From Plasmodium malariae (Eukaryota; Apicomplexa; Aconoidasida; Haemosporida; Plasmodiidae), in NCBI RefSeq assembly GCF_900090045.1, contig NC_041784.1, positions 1,776,001-1,840,000 of the forward strand: a stretch of DNA of 64,000 bases, written 5' to 3'. The notes under the pieces were generated by a model that was not told the origin of the DNA, made no database searches, and was given only the letters and a program-made list of their open reading frames with translations. Below, one piece after another: positions 25,101-36,118 of this stretch. The position numbers were made by a program, and so were the translations under genes. The first letter of the stretch is position 1, and every line of letters starts with the position of its first letter.

Positions 25101-26541
25101 CTTCTTTTTTTTTTTTTAAAAAATCTATGTTATATTGAACACCTAAATTTTTGTAAACTGTCTTGTATGTCTGGCAACTTTTTTCTCTAAGTATAATCGA
25201 GTTTTTGGAGCAAAAGTCTAACGTTCTTTCTTGCACGGTAGAATTAGGCTGATAAAAATGAACAAAAAGTTAAGCATTTGAGAGTGGGCAAAGGGGGGAG
25301 TAACATTAATATTGCATGAAAACACATGTACGTATATGTGTATGGGTATTTTTTTTAAATTGTTCTGTCCATTTAGTCATAATAATTATTATTATTTTAT
25401 TTTTTATTTTTTATTATTTTTATTTTATTTTATTTTTTTTTTTTTCTTCTCTATGCTATACTGTTGTATTATCTTTAATCGATATGGAATTATCATAGTC
25501 CGTGAACTCATATTTTACTTCTTTTTTTTTCTTTTTACTAATATATATGTATTTTTTAAATTTTTTCCTATTTTCAGTGACATTTGTTGAATTTATTTCC
25601 TTTTCAATTTCTTCTTCATATAATGAAATATAATTTTTTGGTTTTATGAAAATGCAACTTAGTTCTTCTTTGTCTTCAGAATTTTCCACGGGGCAATTTA
25701 CTCTATCATTTTGATCAGAACCATCAGTGGAATTTTTATTTTTCTGAAACAGAGAGTATAAATTAAATATGATTCAAGGAGTAACATAAATACAGAAAAA
25801 TGAACCATAAATTAGACAACAAAAAATATATTACACACCTTTAGGAAATAAGAAAATATTTCTTCGTCGACAACTAAAGCATGATTTTTCTTGTAATATA
25901 TTTGAATGTTTTTAAAAATTAATACATCATCCAGTTTGTATTTCTTAAAAAATGAAAGAAGGAGACTAATTATATCCGTGCATTTTTGAACGAATGCCAC
26001 AATTGGGGGGGAATAAGAGGGGACTAATTTATTTATAATAAAGTATGCATATTGAAGTAGATACATAAATTTGCACAAAAATGAGAAAAAAAAGTAAGTG
26101 CCCCAATATATGTAAAAATATTACATACATATACCCACACATGTAACATGTATATGCGAACATGAATCTGCATTTATACAGTTAACGAGTTCTTGATTAA
26201 CAAATATTCTTCTGAGCCTAGGTATTTTTGAGCGAGAGTGAAAAGATAATTTTTATTTATAACGACAGCATTGGAATCATTAAATATTAAGCTGCTCATT
26301 TCATCTACTAAATCTATCCCCACTACATTATTTACATCTTTTTCCAGATCTATATTTACTCTACTAAAATATAGGAAAATATTAATTTAAAATAAAAAGT
26401 GGATTTGATGGAAAGAAGTAAAAAATGTAAGTAGCAACTACTAGAATTTTTACGCTGAGATTTGCGTTATGTAACTAGGTTGAATTTATATTTGTGATGC
26501 TTCTTTTTCAATTATCCTATTTTTTTATCCTTCCACTTCTT

Positions 26542-26594
<53 letters not shown>

Positions 26595-27080
26595 GCTGTT
26601 ACTACTACTAGTGCTTTTACTACTATTTGTGTTATATATTTTTTTTTCTTTGTATATATTTTAAATTTCCATCAAAATTTACCTTATTAACGAATTAACA
26701 TTTTTATGATGGCCTTTTACTTCAGACAAATTTTCCTTTTCCTTGTTTAATACAGTTATATCAAACGGTGTGTTATTTTTTAAAGGATAATTTTTTTTAT
26801 CATTACCAATAATTTTTGTTTTTGAATCATTTTCATTTCTTTTTTTAGTATCATTAGCTATTTTCTTTTTTTCTTCATTTTCTTTTTCGTTTTTCTTTTT
26901 CATATCATTTTCATTCTTATTTTTTGATTCTATTTTATCTTTAACACCTAATGTTAATTTTTTTTTTGTTACATCATTTTTTTTCTTTATATGTTCTTTC
27001 TCTCTATGTTCAGCCTTGTCACTGTCTTTTTTTTTTTTTTGTTTTTTTTTTTCCATAGGAATATTATTTTTGTTGTTCAT
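21041..27080 (-). CDS. Axonemal dynein intermediate-chain-like WD-repeat protein (about 15 exons)
   Basis: Reading back from the ATG at 27080, I support these exons: 27080-26683, 26363-26187, 25965-25839 (acceptor uncertain), 25743-25462, 25248-24730, 24541-24473, 24309-24249, 24114-23947, 23827-23681, 23161-23035 (uncertain), 22837-22704, 22460-22153, 21782-21691, 21563-21471 and 21139-21041. The product is about 930 residues: a Lys/Glu-rich N-terminus, then WD repeats. Spliced joins restore clear repeats, such as DLVIAGCSNGL/LVIWKL, LLVSIS/VDGTILIWD, HIEIWNLLEQ and IIIGDSSGCVFVYEM. Their order fits the WDR63/WDR78 (DNAI3/DNAI4) group of inner-arm intermediate chains. That would place it in the male gamete axoneme, the only flagellum in this parasite. 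The exon at 23035-23161 needs one extra base to stay in frame. The convergent neighbour is ERH. Confidence 0.75.
26542..26610. repeat. (CTA)n trinucleotide run in intron 1 of the dynein-chain gene
   Basis: An uninterrupted CTA/TAC/ACT run covers about 26542-26594, followed by imperfect copies. It lies between exons ending at 26683 and starting at 26363 on the minus strand, so it is intronic. Confidence 0.9.
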
Positions 27081-27618
27081 GATTTTTCACAACGTTTTAT
27101 AGCAGTGTTAAATTTATAATACGTTCCTTAAATTGTACAAGGTTTTAAAATAATTCAATAAAAGTTTAACGAAATTATTATTTTAAGCTTTTTTACTTGT
27201 TAGATGTGACCAAAAAAAATGAAAAATAACACTATAAAAATCGAAATTAAAATGAGTAGACATCCATATATATATATAAAATTTTCACTGGGATGTGAAA
27301 ATGAACGTTTACATTTACGTAAAAATTAAAACATACATTAATAAAAGAGGAGAAAAAGAATAATAAAATAATAATGCAAAACTATATAAGATTAGCCTGC
27401 TGTGTGCACGTGTTTTGTGGCAATCGACAAGATAAGAAAAAAAAAATTTTTTTTTGAGATAAAGTACATATATATATATAGCACTTATTCACATATTCTA
27501 ATTAACACATATATTCATACTTTTTCTACATAATAAAGAAGTAGCCTACTCACTACGGAAAGGTAATATTTTATTGCAATATATAAGAAATATAAATGTT
27601 CAAAAATGGCAATCTTTT
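27081..27618. promoter_or_regulatory. Intergenic spacer 5' of the dynein-chain gene
   Basis: About 540 bp, AT-rich, between two minus-strand genes. It should hold the promoter of the dynein-chain gene and the 3' end of the next gene. No motif can be supported. Confidence 0.5.
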
Positions 27619-29146
27619 TTACTTTGTTTCTACGAAATCCTGTTCCATAATCGTTAAAAGATTATCAATGTTTTTTCTATTAATTAATAATCTATTTTTA
27701 TTATCACTTAATTTTCTTTCAGTATATAGCCTAGTATTGTTTTCCTTAGAAGCTTTATGTAGCACGTAAAGACCGTATACGCTCACCTTGAAAAGAAAAA
27801 AATGGAAAAGTTATTACCTAAACCACAAGTGTTTCTTTGAATATTTCATCTTGTATACATTCGTCTATTCATTCATGCTTATGCGAATAAAACATGCAAG
27901 TATATATATTCATAAATGCAAATATAAATATATGCGTTCGTACGAAAGTAATATATTCGTGCATACAAACATATTTTTAATTATGTTTGTATTTTCATTA
28001 TACGCGTCTTTAGTTATTTTCATTTTTTCAATGTATTTTTTTTTCAAAACCAAATATAAAGCAGAATGGGTAACAGAGCCAATAGCAAAAAAAAAACCCG
28101 TTAAAAATAAACCGAGAATTTCTTTATTTTTATACTTTTTTGAACTTTTTTCGGTTAATATCTAAAAACGTAAGAATACAAATATAAGGAATGTAAAAAT
28201 AATTTAATATTTTCTAATTCTTTCGCTAACATGAGATATATCAAAGGGTTCGTTCGTAAATTGGTGAATGTGTAAATGCAAAAATTAACAAATGGGTAAA
28301 TAAGCAAATAAGTGAGTAAACTGAAAAATGAGTAAATAAATAAAACGTCGCGTGATGCAATAATTTGTACTTTTATTTTTTCTTCCGTCAAACGCGTTTT
28401 ATCAGTTAGCAAAACATTTAACTCATCAATTATTTTTTGAATTTTCGCTTTCCTTTCTTTATTTAAAGATTTACAATTATTATTGATTAACTAAGGTATA
28501 AAAAAAAAAAAAAAAAAAATTAACAAAAGGATAAAAAGTAATTTATAATAAAATTCATATTAGAAATTGACTATAGATGTGAATATTTTATCATTACGAA
28601 ATTTGATATAATATAAAAAATGTGTAGCTTTTATTTTAATTATGATTCATGAGCTTTCTTTTTAGTAAAGAATGTGCAGCAATTAATTTTTTCCTCATGG
28701 AAGAAATCCGTTCCGCGTACATGTGTGCATATATATATATGAATATATTAAGCTGATTTAACTTTTCCTATATGGAAGCACATATATTTTCATATTTTTC
28801 ACATACACATATATATAAATATATATATATATGTATATTTAAACCCGTGGAAAACAAATATGGTTAAAATGTTTACTTCTTGCAGTAAATACAGAGAACC
28901 ACGATCTAATTTATTTTTTGCTTTTCTGATTGTGTCAATTATTACTTGCTGTGAAGCATATTTTTTTTCTATGAGATGCGTATTACACTTTTTCGGCGAA
29001 AAAATATGGTTCACATTGTTTAATTTGTTAAGGTACTTCACATTTTTAAAAAAAGCTAAGGATGGTGAATAAAATAATTTATTCACAAAATAATTATCAA
29101 ATATTTTTACATTATTACGCGAAAAAAAATGAGTTTTTAAATGCAT
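27619..29146 (-). CDS. Small protein with targeting-like N-terminus and one membrane segment (four exons)
   Basis: Exons 29146-28877, 28490-28371, 28161-28075 and 27786-27619, all phase 0, give 214 residues. The first ~60 residues are rich in Asn, Lys, Phe and Ser with almost no acidic residues, like a mitochondrial presequence (inference). Then comes a helical, possibly coiled-coil stretch (DTIRKAKNKLDRGSLYLLQE, then KERKAKIQKIIDELNVLL). One membrane helix is assembled only by splicing exons 3 and 4: GLFLTGFFFAIGS joined to VSVYGLYVL. A basic tail ends EQDFVETK. I do not recognise the family. From remembered gene order, one of the two small genes here may correspond to P. falciparum antigen UB05; this is unverified. 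It is divergent from the small membrane-protein gene at 30138. Confidence 0.75.
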
Positions 29147-29285
29147 TTTCTTTTTTTTTTTCCTTTTTTGTGTAATATCTTTTATATAAACAAAAGATTT
29201 GTTAAGATATTTTGAAATTACAAAATTTTAAAGTGAAACTTAGTTCTTATCTGAATGTTGCATTTTATATAGTATTAATGAAGTA

Positions 29286-29316
<31 letters not shown>

Positions 29317-30137
29317 TTACAAAAATTTATATATACATATTTATAAATATAATTCATAAATGTATAAGTAAAAATAATTATACATAAATAAATAAATCAA
29401 TGTTTTTTAATTAATATTTGTATTATCTTGATTATAGCTATATTTTCATTTTTATTTTTTTCTAATGCTATTTTTAAAATATTAAAAAAAAAATTTCCTT
29501 ATAATATTCAATGCACATACATGAATAATTATATGCATATGAGCATAGGTAAGTTTAAAAGATACATAATATATTTTTACATATATATGAAGTTTTATGT
29601 AGTTCTTTTTTTTCAAAAAAATATCGTGTATAACTTTATTATTAATTTTTATTCTTATATTATTCTTATTAAAAGAATTCAATATATAAATATCATAACG
29701 ATTTATTTTATATATTTACGTAGTTCACATATATAAGTATATGTATATATGTACATAAATATAAAAAAAAGATATTTTTTTTTTATATAAGTTTTTATTT
29801 AAAAAAAATATTTTTAAATATATATATTGTTATCTTTCAATAAAAAAAAAATGTGAGCTTATTTTTATTTCTAATTATCTAAAATATAAATTATACGAGA
29901 TTCACTTATATTTTTATAACTTTAATAAGAAACATTTTTTATTTTTAAACTTTAATATAAAGATTAATTATAAAAATTTTTTATATTACAATAAAAAAGA
30001 AAAAAAAAGCACAAAAAGGAATAAAATAAGAAAATAATAAAATATAAGTACTAAAAGGAAAGAAGTAATATAAATAAAAAGAAAATCATTTTAATTGATA
30101 CTTGCAAAATATTTTAATATTCTTAAGATACTAAAAA
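29147..30137. promoter_or_regulatory. Divergent promoter region
   Basis: About 1 kb of extremely AT-rich DNA between divergent genes, with a (TA)n run at about 29297-29318 and poly-A/T tracts. Forward and reverse frames of 66-102 codons at 29428-29736 are Ile/Tyr/Lys low complexity and not supported. Confidence 0.55.
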
Positions 30138-31293
30138 ATGGGGTCACATATTCAACCATCGAGATTTTTAGATAGTAATGATTTTAATTTTTTAAAAGAA
30201 AAAATACCAATAATTTAAAGATGCTTAAAATGTATAATGTTATATATGTATTACTTGAAGTAAAATACTTATATATATGATGAAATGCTGATTATTACAT
30301 TTGACCATATTCAATATAATATTCTGCTTATCCTTATACGTTTTTCTCTCAATTATGTGCTTATATGTATATATATATGTATATACTTATGTACATTGCA
30401 CGATTTTATATATAATATTTTTCACAAAACTGTGTATATATATTATTGTGCTAATGTACGCATATGATTTATGTAAAGTTATGTAGATAGTTTTGCGCAG
30501 AGTGAACATAAAACTATAATATTTTATGAATACCAATATATACATATAATATTTATACATATGCATTTTTGAACATCTTTTCTATTACAGGTGCTGTATT
30601 ATCCTTGTTTGCTATGATGATTTCGGCATCCTTCCTTTATATGTTTTCGGAATTTTATACGTTATCTATAGAACAGAAATTACTAAACAATAAAATAAGT
30701 ATGGTATTAACGCGTTTATTTCCTTTTAAAGTAAGATGTTTGGAAAATAAGGAAACAAAAATTTGCTAAGGTGTATATGTATATGTTTATAAATTTTGCT
30801 TAATTGTTTATATATATTCCAAATTTTAAAATAAGAAAATTCATCATATTTTTTTTTTTCGTTCTAGGCTAATTTTGAATACAACTTGACGCACATATTG
30901 CTCCTAACCATATGCATAATTATTCTTAGTCTAAAGTAAAACAAAAACAAAAAGAACGTATAAAATTATTGCAAAGAAGAACGTGTTAATAAAAATTATA
31001 ATTAATTGTAGTGATATATATATATATATATATATGTTTATATGAATGGTTAACGCGTTCTTCGTACAAACTTTTTTATATAATACTATTGTTAGTTTTT
31101 AATTTTACATAGTTAAAATGTATGCATGAAGAGCATTTGTTTTTCCCGCCTCCTTATTTTTGTTTTTGTTTATTCTTGTAGACCTGATTATAGCTTTTAC
31201 TGCAAGCTTATTGCAAAGGAATGTAAAAGATTCCAAGGTAAAGAAGAATCACACAAGAGTGATGACTCCGATCGAATTCAAAAGAAAAAGTAA
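30138..31293 (+). CDS. Small two-membrane-segment protein, possibly VMA21-like (four exons)
   Basis: Exons 30138-30174, 30591-30730, 30868-30935 and 31182-31293 join in phase to give 118 residues. The N-terminus is MGSHIQPSRFLDS. The first membrane helix (AVLSLFAMMISASFLYMF) starts just after the first junction. A basic loop with NNKISMVLTRLFPFK leads to the second helix (THILLLTICIIILSL), then a hydrophilic lysine-rich tail ending QKKK. Two helices, about 100 residues and a charged, Lys-rich end resemble VMA21, the ER assembly factor for the vacuolar ATPase. The match is topological, not motif-based, so treat it as a guess. Without splicing, exon 1 hits a stop codon at once. The gene is convergent with the Rab escort protein gene. 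Confidence 0.7.
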
Positions 31294-31808
31294 ATATTAA
31301 ATAATGTAAGTAAGGAAATGCAGGGGAATACACATATAAGTTTATGTACATTTATATATATATTTACACATATATGTATGTGCATATATAATTATTATAT
31401 ATTTTTCCAAAATATGTGTTTTGAATTTTTGCTCTTATTTTTTTAAGTTGATTGGGAAAAAACAAAGCAACAACACAAAAAAAAAAAAAAAAAAATATAA
31501 AATAAATAAATAAGAAAATAAGTGTGGGGAGTAAAACAGATGATATATAATTGATTAGAAAAAATATTTTAATATTTATTTTTTTTTAATGAGAAAAAAT
31601 AAAAATTTTATAAATTATATATACAAGTGATTATTTTATATATTTTTTTAAATTTATGCTTAAGTAGAAACGTCAAATTTAAATATAAACTATAATAATA
31701 AATATAAAAAAATATCCTCAAAATTTCGTGATAAAATTAAGCACAAAAAAAAAAAGATAAAAAAAAGCAGGAATATGGAATAAATGATAAAGTATTTCTG
31801 TAAGAGTT
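31294..31808. other. Convergent intergenic spacer
   Basis: About 515 bp, AT-rich, with poly-A at about 31478-31497. It contains the 3' ends of both neighbours. Nothing else is seen. Confidence 0.6.
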
Positions 31809-34565
31809 TTAAGAACTGTTATGTGCAGTTCGATTATTAAAAAATGTTTTTATTACGTCGGTATATGTATCATATATTGTTTGTCCATGGTGTGACTGAA
31901 AAAAAGTATTATGAATTTTATTAATAATATAAAAAAACATAGAAATATCTTCAATTAGGGGATAAATGGGGTAATTGTGGATGTCATTTGTAAAAAGTAA
32001 GTTGCAAATGTTTTTATTTTCGTCTATCCCTATAAGTTGGTTGCTGTAAGAAAGATTACAATTGTTATTTCGCTCATGTATGTTTGCATCTTTGTTTTCG
32101 TTGGTTTTGTTTGTAGTTTCAGATATGTCACTATTGTTATTACAATTAACCTTTCTTTTATTTACTTCATTTTTTTGATTTTCACACATCTCTTGTTTTT
32201 GTTCTAGTTTTTGTTTTTGATTTTGTTCCTTAAGCTTTTTTATATTTTCAAATATTTTTCTATAGTTCTGTACATTTTGATTAATTAATTTGATAGTATC
32301 TTTTCTGTACACTACTGGTTTATATTCATAATATGCATAATAAATGATTCCTTCGTTTGTTAGTAAGTCATTGAAGGCTTTTATAGAGGATTGCCTTTTT
32401 GTCTCATTAAATTGTGCTTGTTTTCGTTCATTCCCTCCATCCTGTTTTGGGCCATTTTTAATACTTTCCTTTTGGAGCTTCATATTTATCACTTCACTTT
32501 TCAGGTCATTCTTCTGGTTGTTTTTCTGATTGTTTTCCTCATTTTCGGTTTCCCTCACTTTGATTACTTCTTCTTTGCTAATAATATTTTGTGTCTTCTG
32601 CGTGCTAAAGAAGTCCGCGATTTTGTTCAGAATTTGTTCATCAAATGGGATTTTAACGGGTAAGTATGAGTCAACAGATGTATTACTAATAAATCTATGT
32701 TTTTTAACAAATAATTTTAAGACATTAAAGAGTAACATGAAATTTAAAGGCTTCTGATTTTTCGTATCCTCATTTTTTCCATTATTTGAAATGTTAGAAG
32801 CTTGGTTTTGCTTTTTTTCTATTTCTAAATATGTAAAGTACGTTAAAAAAAAACCCAAGGGACAAGAACCACTACTGTGATCTAGTTGTAATATATGTAC
32901 CGAGCAATTCATGTTATAGAACTCTTTTTTTTTTTGTCCTCCTTCTTTTTCTTGTTGTTGCTCCATTTTTGGTTGTTTGTGTATGTAAAAGGAGAGGCCA
33001 TTTTTTCCAATAAGTGAGTAAGTACTTAAGACGACTAACCTATTAGTTTTAATTTGTATTTTTTCTTTTCTAGGAGCTTTGTTACTTTTATTTTTGCAAA
33101 AAAGGTACTTTTTCATTTCGTAGAAATTTATATTGGATCCGGACGATATAACAAAATTGGGTCTAATTATATGGCCATTATCTAAGACGATTTCTTTTAT
33201 TTTTGATGATGTGTGAAAGGAAAAAGTGTTATTATTATTATTATTATTATTCTCAATTCTTCCAACATTGTTAATGTAAAAATCAGAAAGTATAATATTT
33301 TTTATTTTTCTATTAATCATATATATAGAATTATTTAAACTGGCTACTCTTGATATTGCATATATAATATCATTTAAACCATAAGATGGGTAAATAAAAG
33401 CATTTTCAAACAGATTTTGTAATTTAAATTTATTTAAAGAATTTACTAAAATGTGTAAGCGTTGTAAAAACTCCCCTTTATTCATAACAAACATTTTATC
33501 CTTTGTATAACCACTCAAGTAGTACTGCGAGATGCTTCTATCATTTCTATATCCTAATTCTAAATCAAATAAACCAATCCCGTAAATGATATAATCAGTT
33601 ATTTTATCATTAATGTTATATGATTTCAAAAATTCACAAATGCTGACATTCAAGCATTTTTCTTCTATTTGCTCTTCATGTTGAAATGGTTCCTTTTTAT
33701 TACATACATTTTTCCCTTTTTCATAGATGTAATTATCTGCGGTATTCCTTATTATTTTACTTGATACGGATTCATTATTTTGCAGCAAAAATTCTTGTTG
33801 AGTTACATTTGCCTTTTTTACAAAATTATAGTTAGAAAAATTCGAAAACGTGTAATTCTTATCATGAACAATGTTTTTATATATAAAATTCATAATCATT
33901 CTTTTTTCACTAAGATTTAAATTATTGTCTAAAAAAACTTGTGATCTGTTTAGAGGAATTTTTAGCAAAATTAGATTATCTTCTTTTTCATCATCTATCG
34001 TAGAAAGACTATGGACACATGTTTCATTCATATTTTCTACCGTTTTATTTTTATGTTTTTCTTTTTGAGTATTACTAACTTGTGTTTTTTCTGAATTAGT
34101 GATAATTGTTTGGTTTGTGTTGTCCTTTTTAGATGTTAAATAGAAGTGCTGTATTCCTACAAAATTGACATATGTATGGGCATTTAGGCTAACTAGCAAA
34201 CTGACAATATTACTTTCATTGTATAATATCTTTGGGTTTAAGTCAATATTAAATTTATTATTATTTAATTGAAAATAATTTTGAATTATTTCTTCCATCA
34301 GTTTTTTTTTTTCCCCGCCCACCTCATCCTGTATGTTTGATGAAAAAGGCAAATATTCTTCGTAAAAGTTTTCAAGGTTTACTTTCTGTTCCTGAAATTG
34401 ATTAAAATTTAGAGAACAGTTAACGTCACCATAGTAATTATTTTTGTCAATATTTATTACTTTGTAATTATTGATGGAAAAATAGGAAGAAAGTAAACTA
34501 TTCAACAAACTCGTACCACATATTAAAATATCGCAGTTGAAAGTTGTGATTTCTCTATCTTCCAT
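31809..34565 (-). CDS. REP: Rab escort protein (Rab geranylgeranyltransferase component A)
   Basis: A single-exon, 918-residue member of the REP/GDI family, which presents newly made Rab GTPases for prenylation and carries them to membranes. The N-terminal nucleotide-fold-like region is clear: CDILICGTSLLNSLLS at residues 11-26 and INIDKNNYYGD at 37-47. Later come VSICEFLKSY with DYIIYGIGLFDLELG (REP/GDI), then MNKGEFLQRL and FIYPSYGLNDIIYAISR, matching the family's LYPLYGLGE segment. It is far longer than GDI (about 450 residues) because of Asn/Lys/Gln-rich inserts, including a run of eight Asn and a Glu/Gln/Lys-rich block near residue 800. That size and divergence favour REP over GDI. A 19-bp minisatellite lies about 60 bp upstream of its ATG. 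Confidence 0.82.
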   Translation of the reverse strand: MEDREITTFNCDILICGTSLLNSLLSSYFSINNYKVINIDKNNYYGDVNCSLNFNQFQEQKVNLENFYEEYLPFSSNIQDEVGGEKKKLMEEIIQNYFQLNNNKFNIDLNPKILYNESNIVSLLVSLNAHTYVNFVGIQHFYLTSKKDNTNQTIITNSEKTQVSNTQKEKHKNKTVENMNETCVHSLSTIDDEKEDNLILLKIPLNRSQVFLDNNLNLSEKRMIMNFIYKNIVHDKNYTFSNFSNYNFVKKANVTQQEFLLQNNESVSSKIIRNTADNYIYEKGKNVCNKKEPFQHEEQIEEKCLNVSICEFLKSYNINDKITDYIIYGIGLFDLELGYRNDRSISQYYLSGYTKDKMFVMNKGEFLQRLHILVNSLNKFKLQNLFENAFIYPSYGLNDIIYAISRVASLNNSIYMINRKIKNIILSDFYINNVGRIENNNNNNNNTFSFHTSSKIKEIVLDNGHIIRPNFVISSGSNINFYEMKKYLFCKNKSNKAPRKEKIQIKTNRLVVLSTYSLIGKNGLSFYIHKQPKMEQQQEKEGGQKKKEFYNMNCSVHILQLDHSSGSCPLGFFLTYFTYLEIEKKQNQASNISNNGKNEDTKNQKPLNFMLLFNVLKLFVKKHRFISNTSVDSYLPVKIPFDEQILNKIADFFSTQKTQNIISKEEVIKVRETENEENNQKNNQKNDLKSEVINMKLQKESIKNGPKQDGGNERKQAQFNETKRQSSIKAFNDLLTNEGIIYYAYYEYKPVVYRKDTIKLINQNVQNYRKIFENIKKLKEQNQKQKLEQKQEMCENQKNEVNKRKVNCNNNSDISETTNKTNENKDANIHERNNNCNLSYSNQLIGIDENKNICNLLFTNDIHNYPIYPLIEDISMFFYIINKIHNTFFQSHHGQTIYDTYTDVIKTFFNNRTAHNSS

Positions 34566-36118
34566 TTAGCATAAATGGAAAGTTTGACCGTACTAGAAAA
34601 ATTAAAAAAAAAAAAATCAAAATAAAGAGAACGAATCAAAATAGAGAGAACGAATCAAAATAAGAAAGAGAACGAATCAAAATAAAGAGAACGAATCAAA
34701 ATAAGAGAACGAATCAAAATAGAGAGAACGAATCAAAATAGAGAGAACGAATCAAAATAGAGAGAACGAATCAAAATAGAGAGAACGAATCAAAATAGAG
34801 AGAACGAATCAAAATAAAGAGAATGAATAAAAATAAACGAAGTGAAGCAAATTATATGGAGAAAGATGTAAAAAATAATCAAAATGACGTAAAACAAAAC
34901 AAAATGCGGTAAAATAAAGCATTATATTGGACAAATTAATTCTCTATACAGTAACATGTAAAACGTATATTTATAATTTTTTTTTTTTTTTTAAATGTGT
35001 ATCATAAGGAGAAAAAGGTTATGACGTATAATGAAATTAATTTAAATTGAGCATTTTTTCTTATTTTGTATTTTCATTCCATATGTATATATTTATGTAT
35101 GCAAATGACCAGTGCACGCGTTACATCACCAATTATCGTTATATTTTTATTATGAAGCCAATAAATAATATGTTCTTTTCTGATATCATAAAATTCTCAC
35201 GTTGTTTATTCATGAACTTGCTACTATTTTTTTTTTATTTATTTATAAGCGTTCATTGTTTTTATTTAAAAATATAATATCAAAAAAAAAAAAAATTAAA
35301 TTTGGTAAAAAAAACATTTTCAGAGGATACACAAACTAAATATATTTCAGATGTATTTTTCTTCACATTAAATAATTTTATGTATAAAAACATACTATTT
35401 TCGTTGTATAAAAATATCAAAAGAACATGCTCATTTCTTTAAATTCAACTTTTTTAAAATGTATCAGACGGAATTTCTTAACACTTAATGGTAAGAAACG
35501 AAAGAAAAAACAAACAATTACATTAATTTTTTAAAAAACTAACAGAAAGGAAGACACTGATAATTTTATTTACATTTATTATATACTTATATGTACATTA
35601 ACGGATGTTTTTTAAGTACGTATATTATGTTTATAGATATATATCGATATTGATTATCCGATTAAAGGGATGTTTACTTCTCTTTTACGTACAATAAATT
35701 GTTTATAGTATTTTTTCTTAATATATTAACACTTTATATAAAAATATATATTATAAGATATATATGAAATTATATTACTATAGCATTATTTACTTTGTTT
35801 TTAATTTTTAAGGCGTTTTGTACGCAAAAAGAACGTGGCAAACAAATATGAAAAGGAAAACATACAGATCAAAAAAGAGGAAAAAGTTTATAAGATTGGG
35901 AGAAACACTTATTAGGATTCAATAAAAAATTAGTTACATCCTTTTTTCACGTTTTTCATTATTTTTTTTTTTTTTTGTTATTTAATCTTTTTTTCGTACC
36001 ATACTAATTGTGCAAATTTTTTCAATTGCATTTTGTTTACTGCTTTTTATAACTCAAAACAATGTGTTAAATCATTGCAGATAATTTTTTACAATATTTA
36101 TGCTGCATAAATGTTTTT
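34566..36118. promoter_or_regulatory. Region 5' of the Rab escort gene and 3' of the LRR gene
   Basis: About 1.55 kb. The first 270 bp hold a 19-bp minisatellite; the rest is plain AT-rich DNA with poly-T tracts at about 34978-34992 and 35961-35976. No gene is supported; the forward frame at 35047-35277 is Phe-rich low complexity. Confidence 0.6.
34629..34840. repeat. 19-bp purine-rich minisatellite upstream of the Rab escort gene
   Basis: Ten copies of GAACGAATCAAAATA followed by a 3-8 base purine spacer (mostly GAGA), plus a degenerate last copy. The usual period is 19 bp. The plus strand is almost all purine apart from the CGAATC core. It lies in the probable 5' leader or promoter of the minus-strand Rab escort gene. 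Confidence 0.95.
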
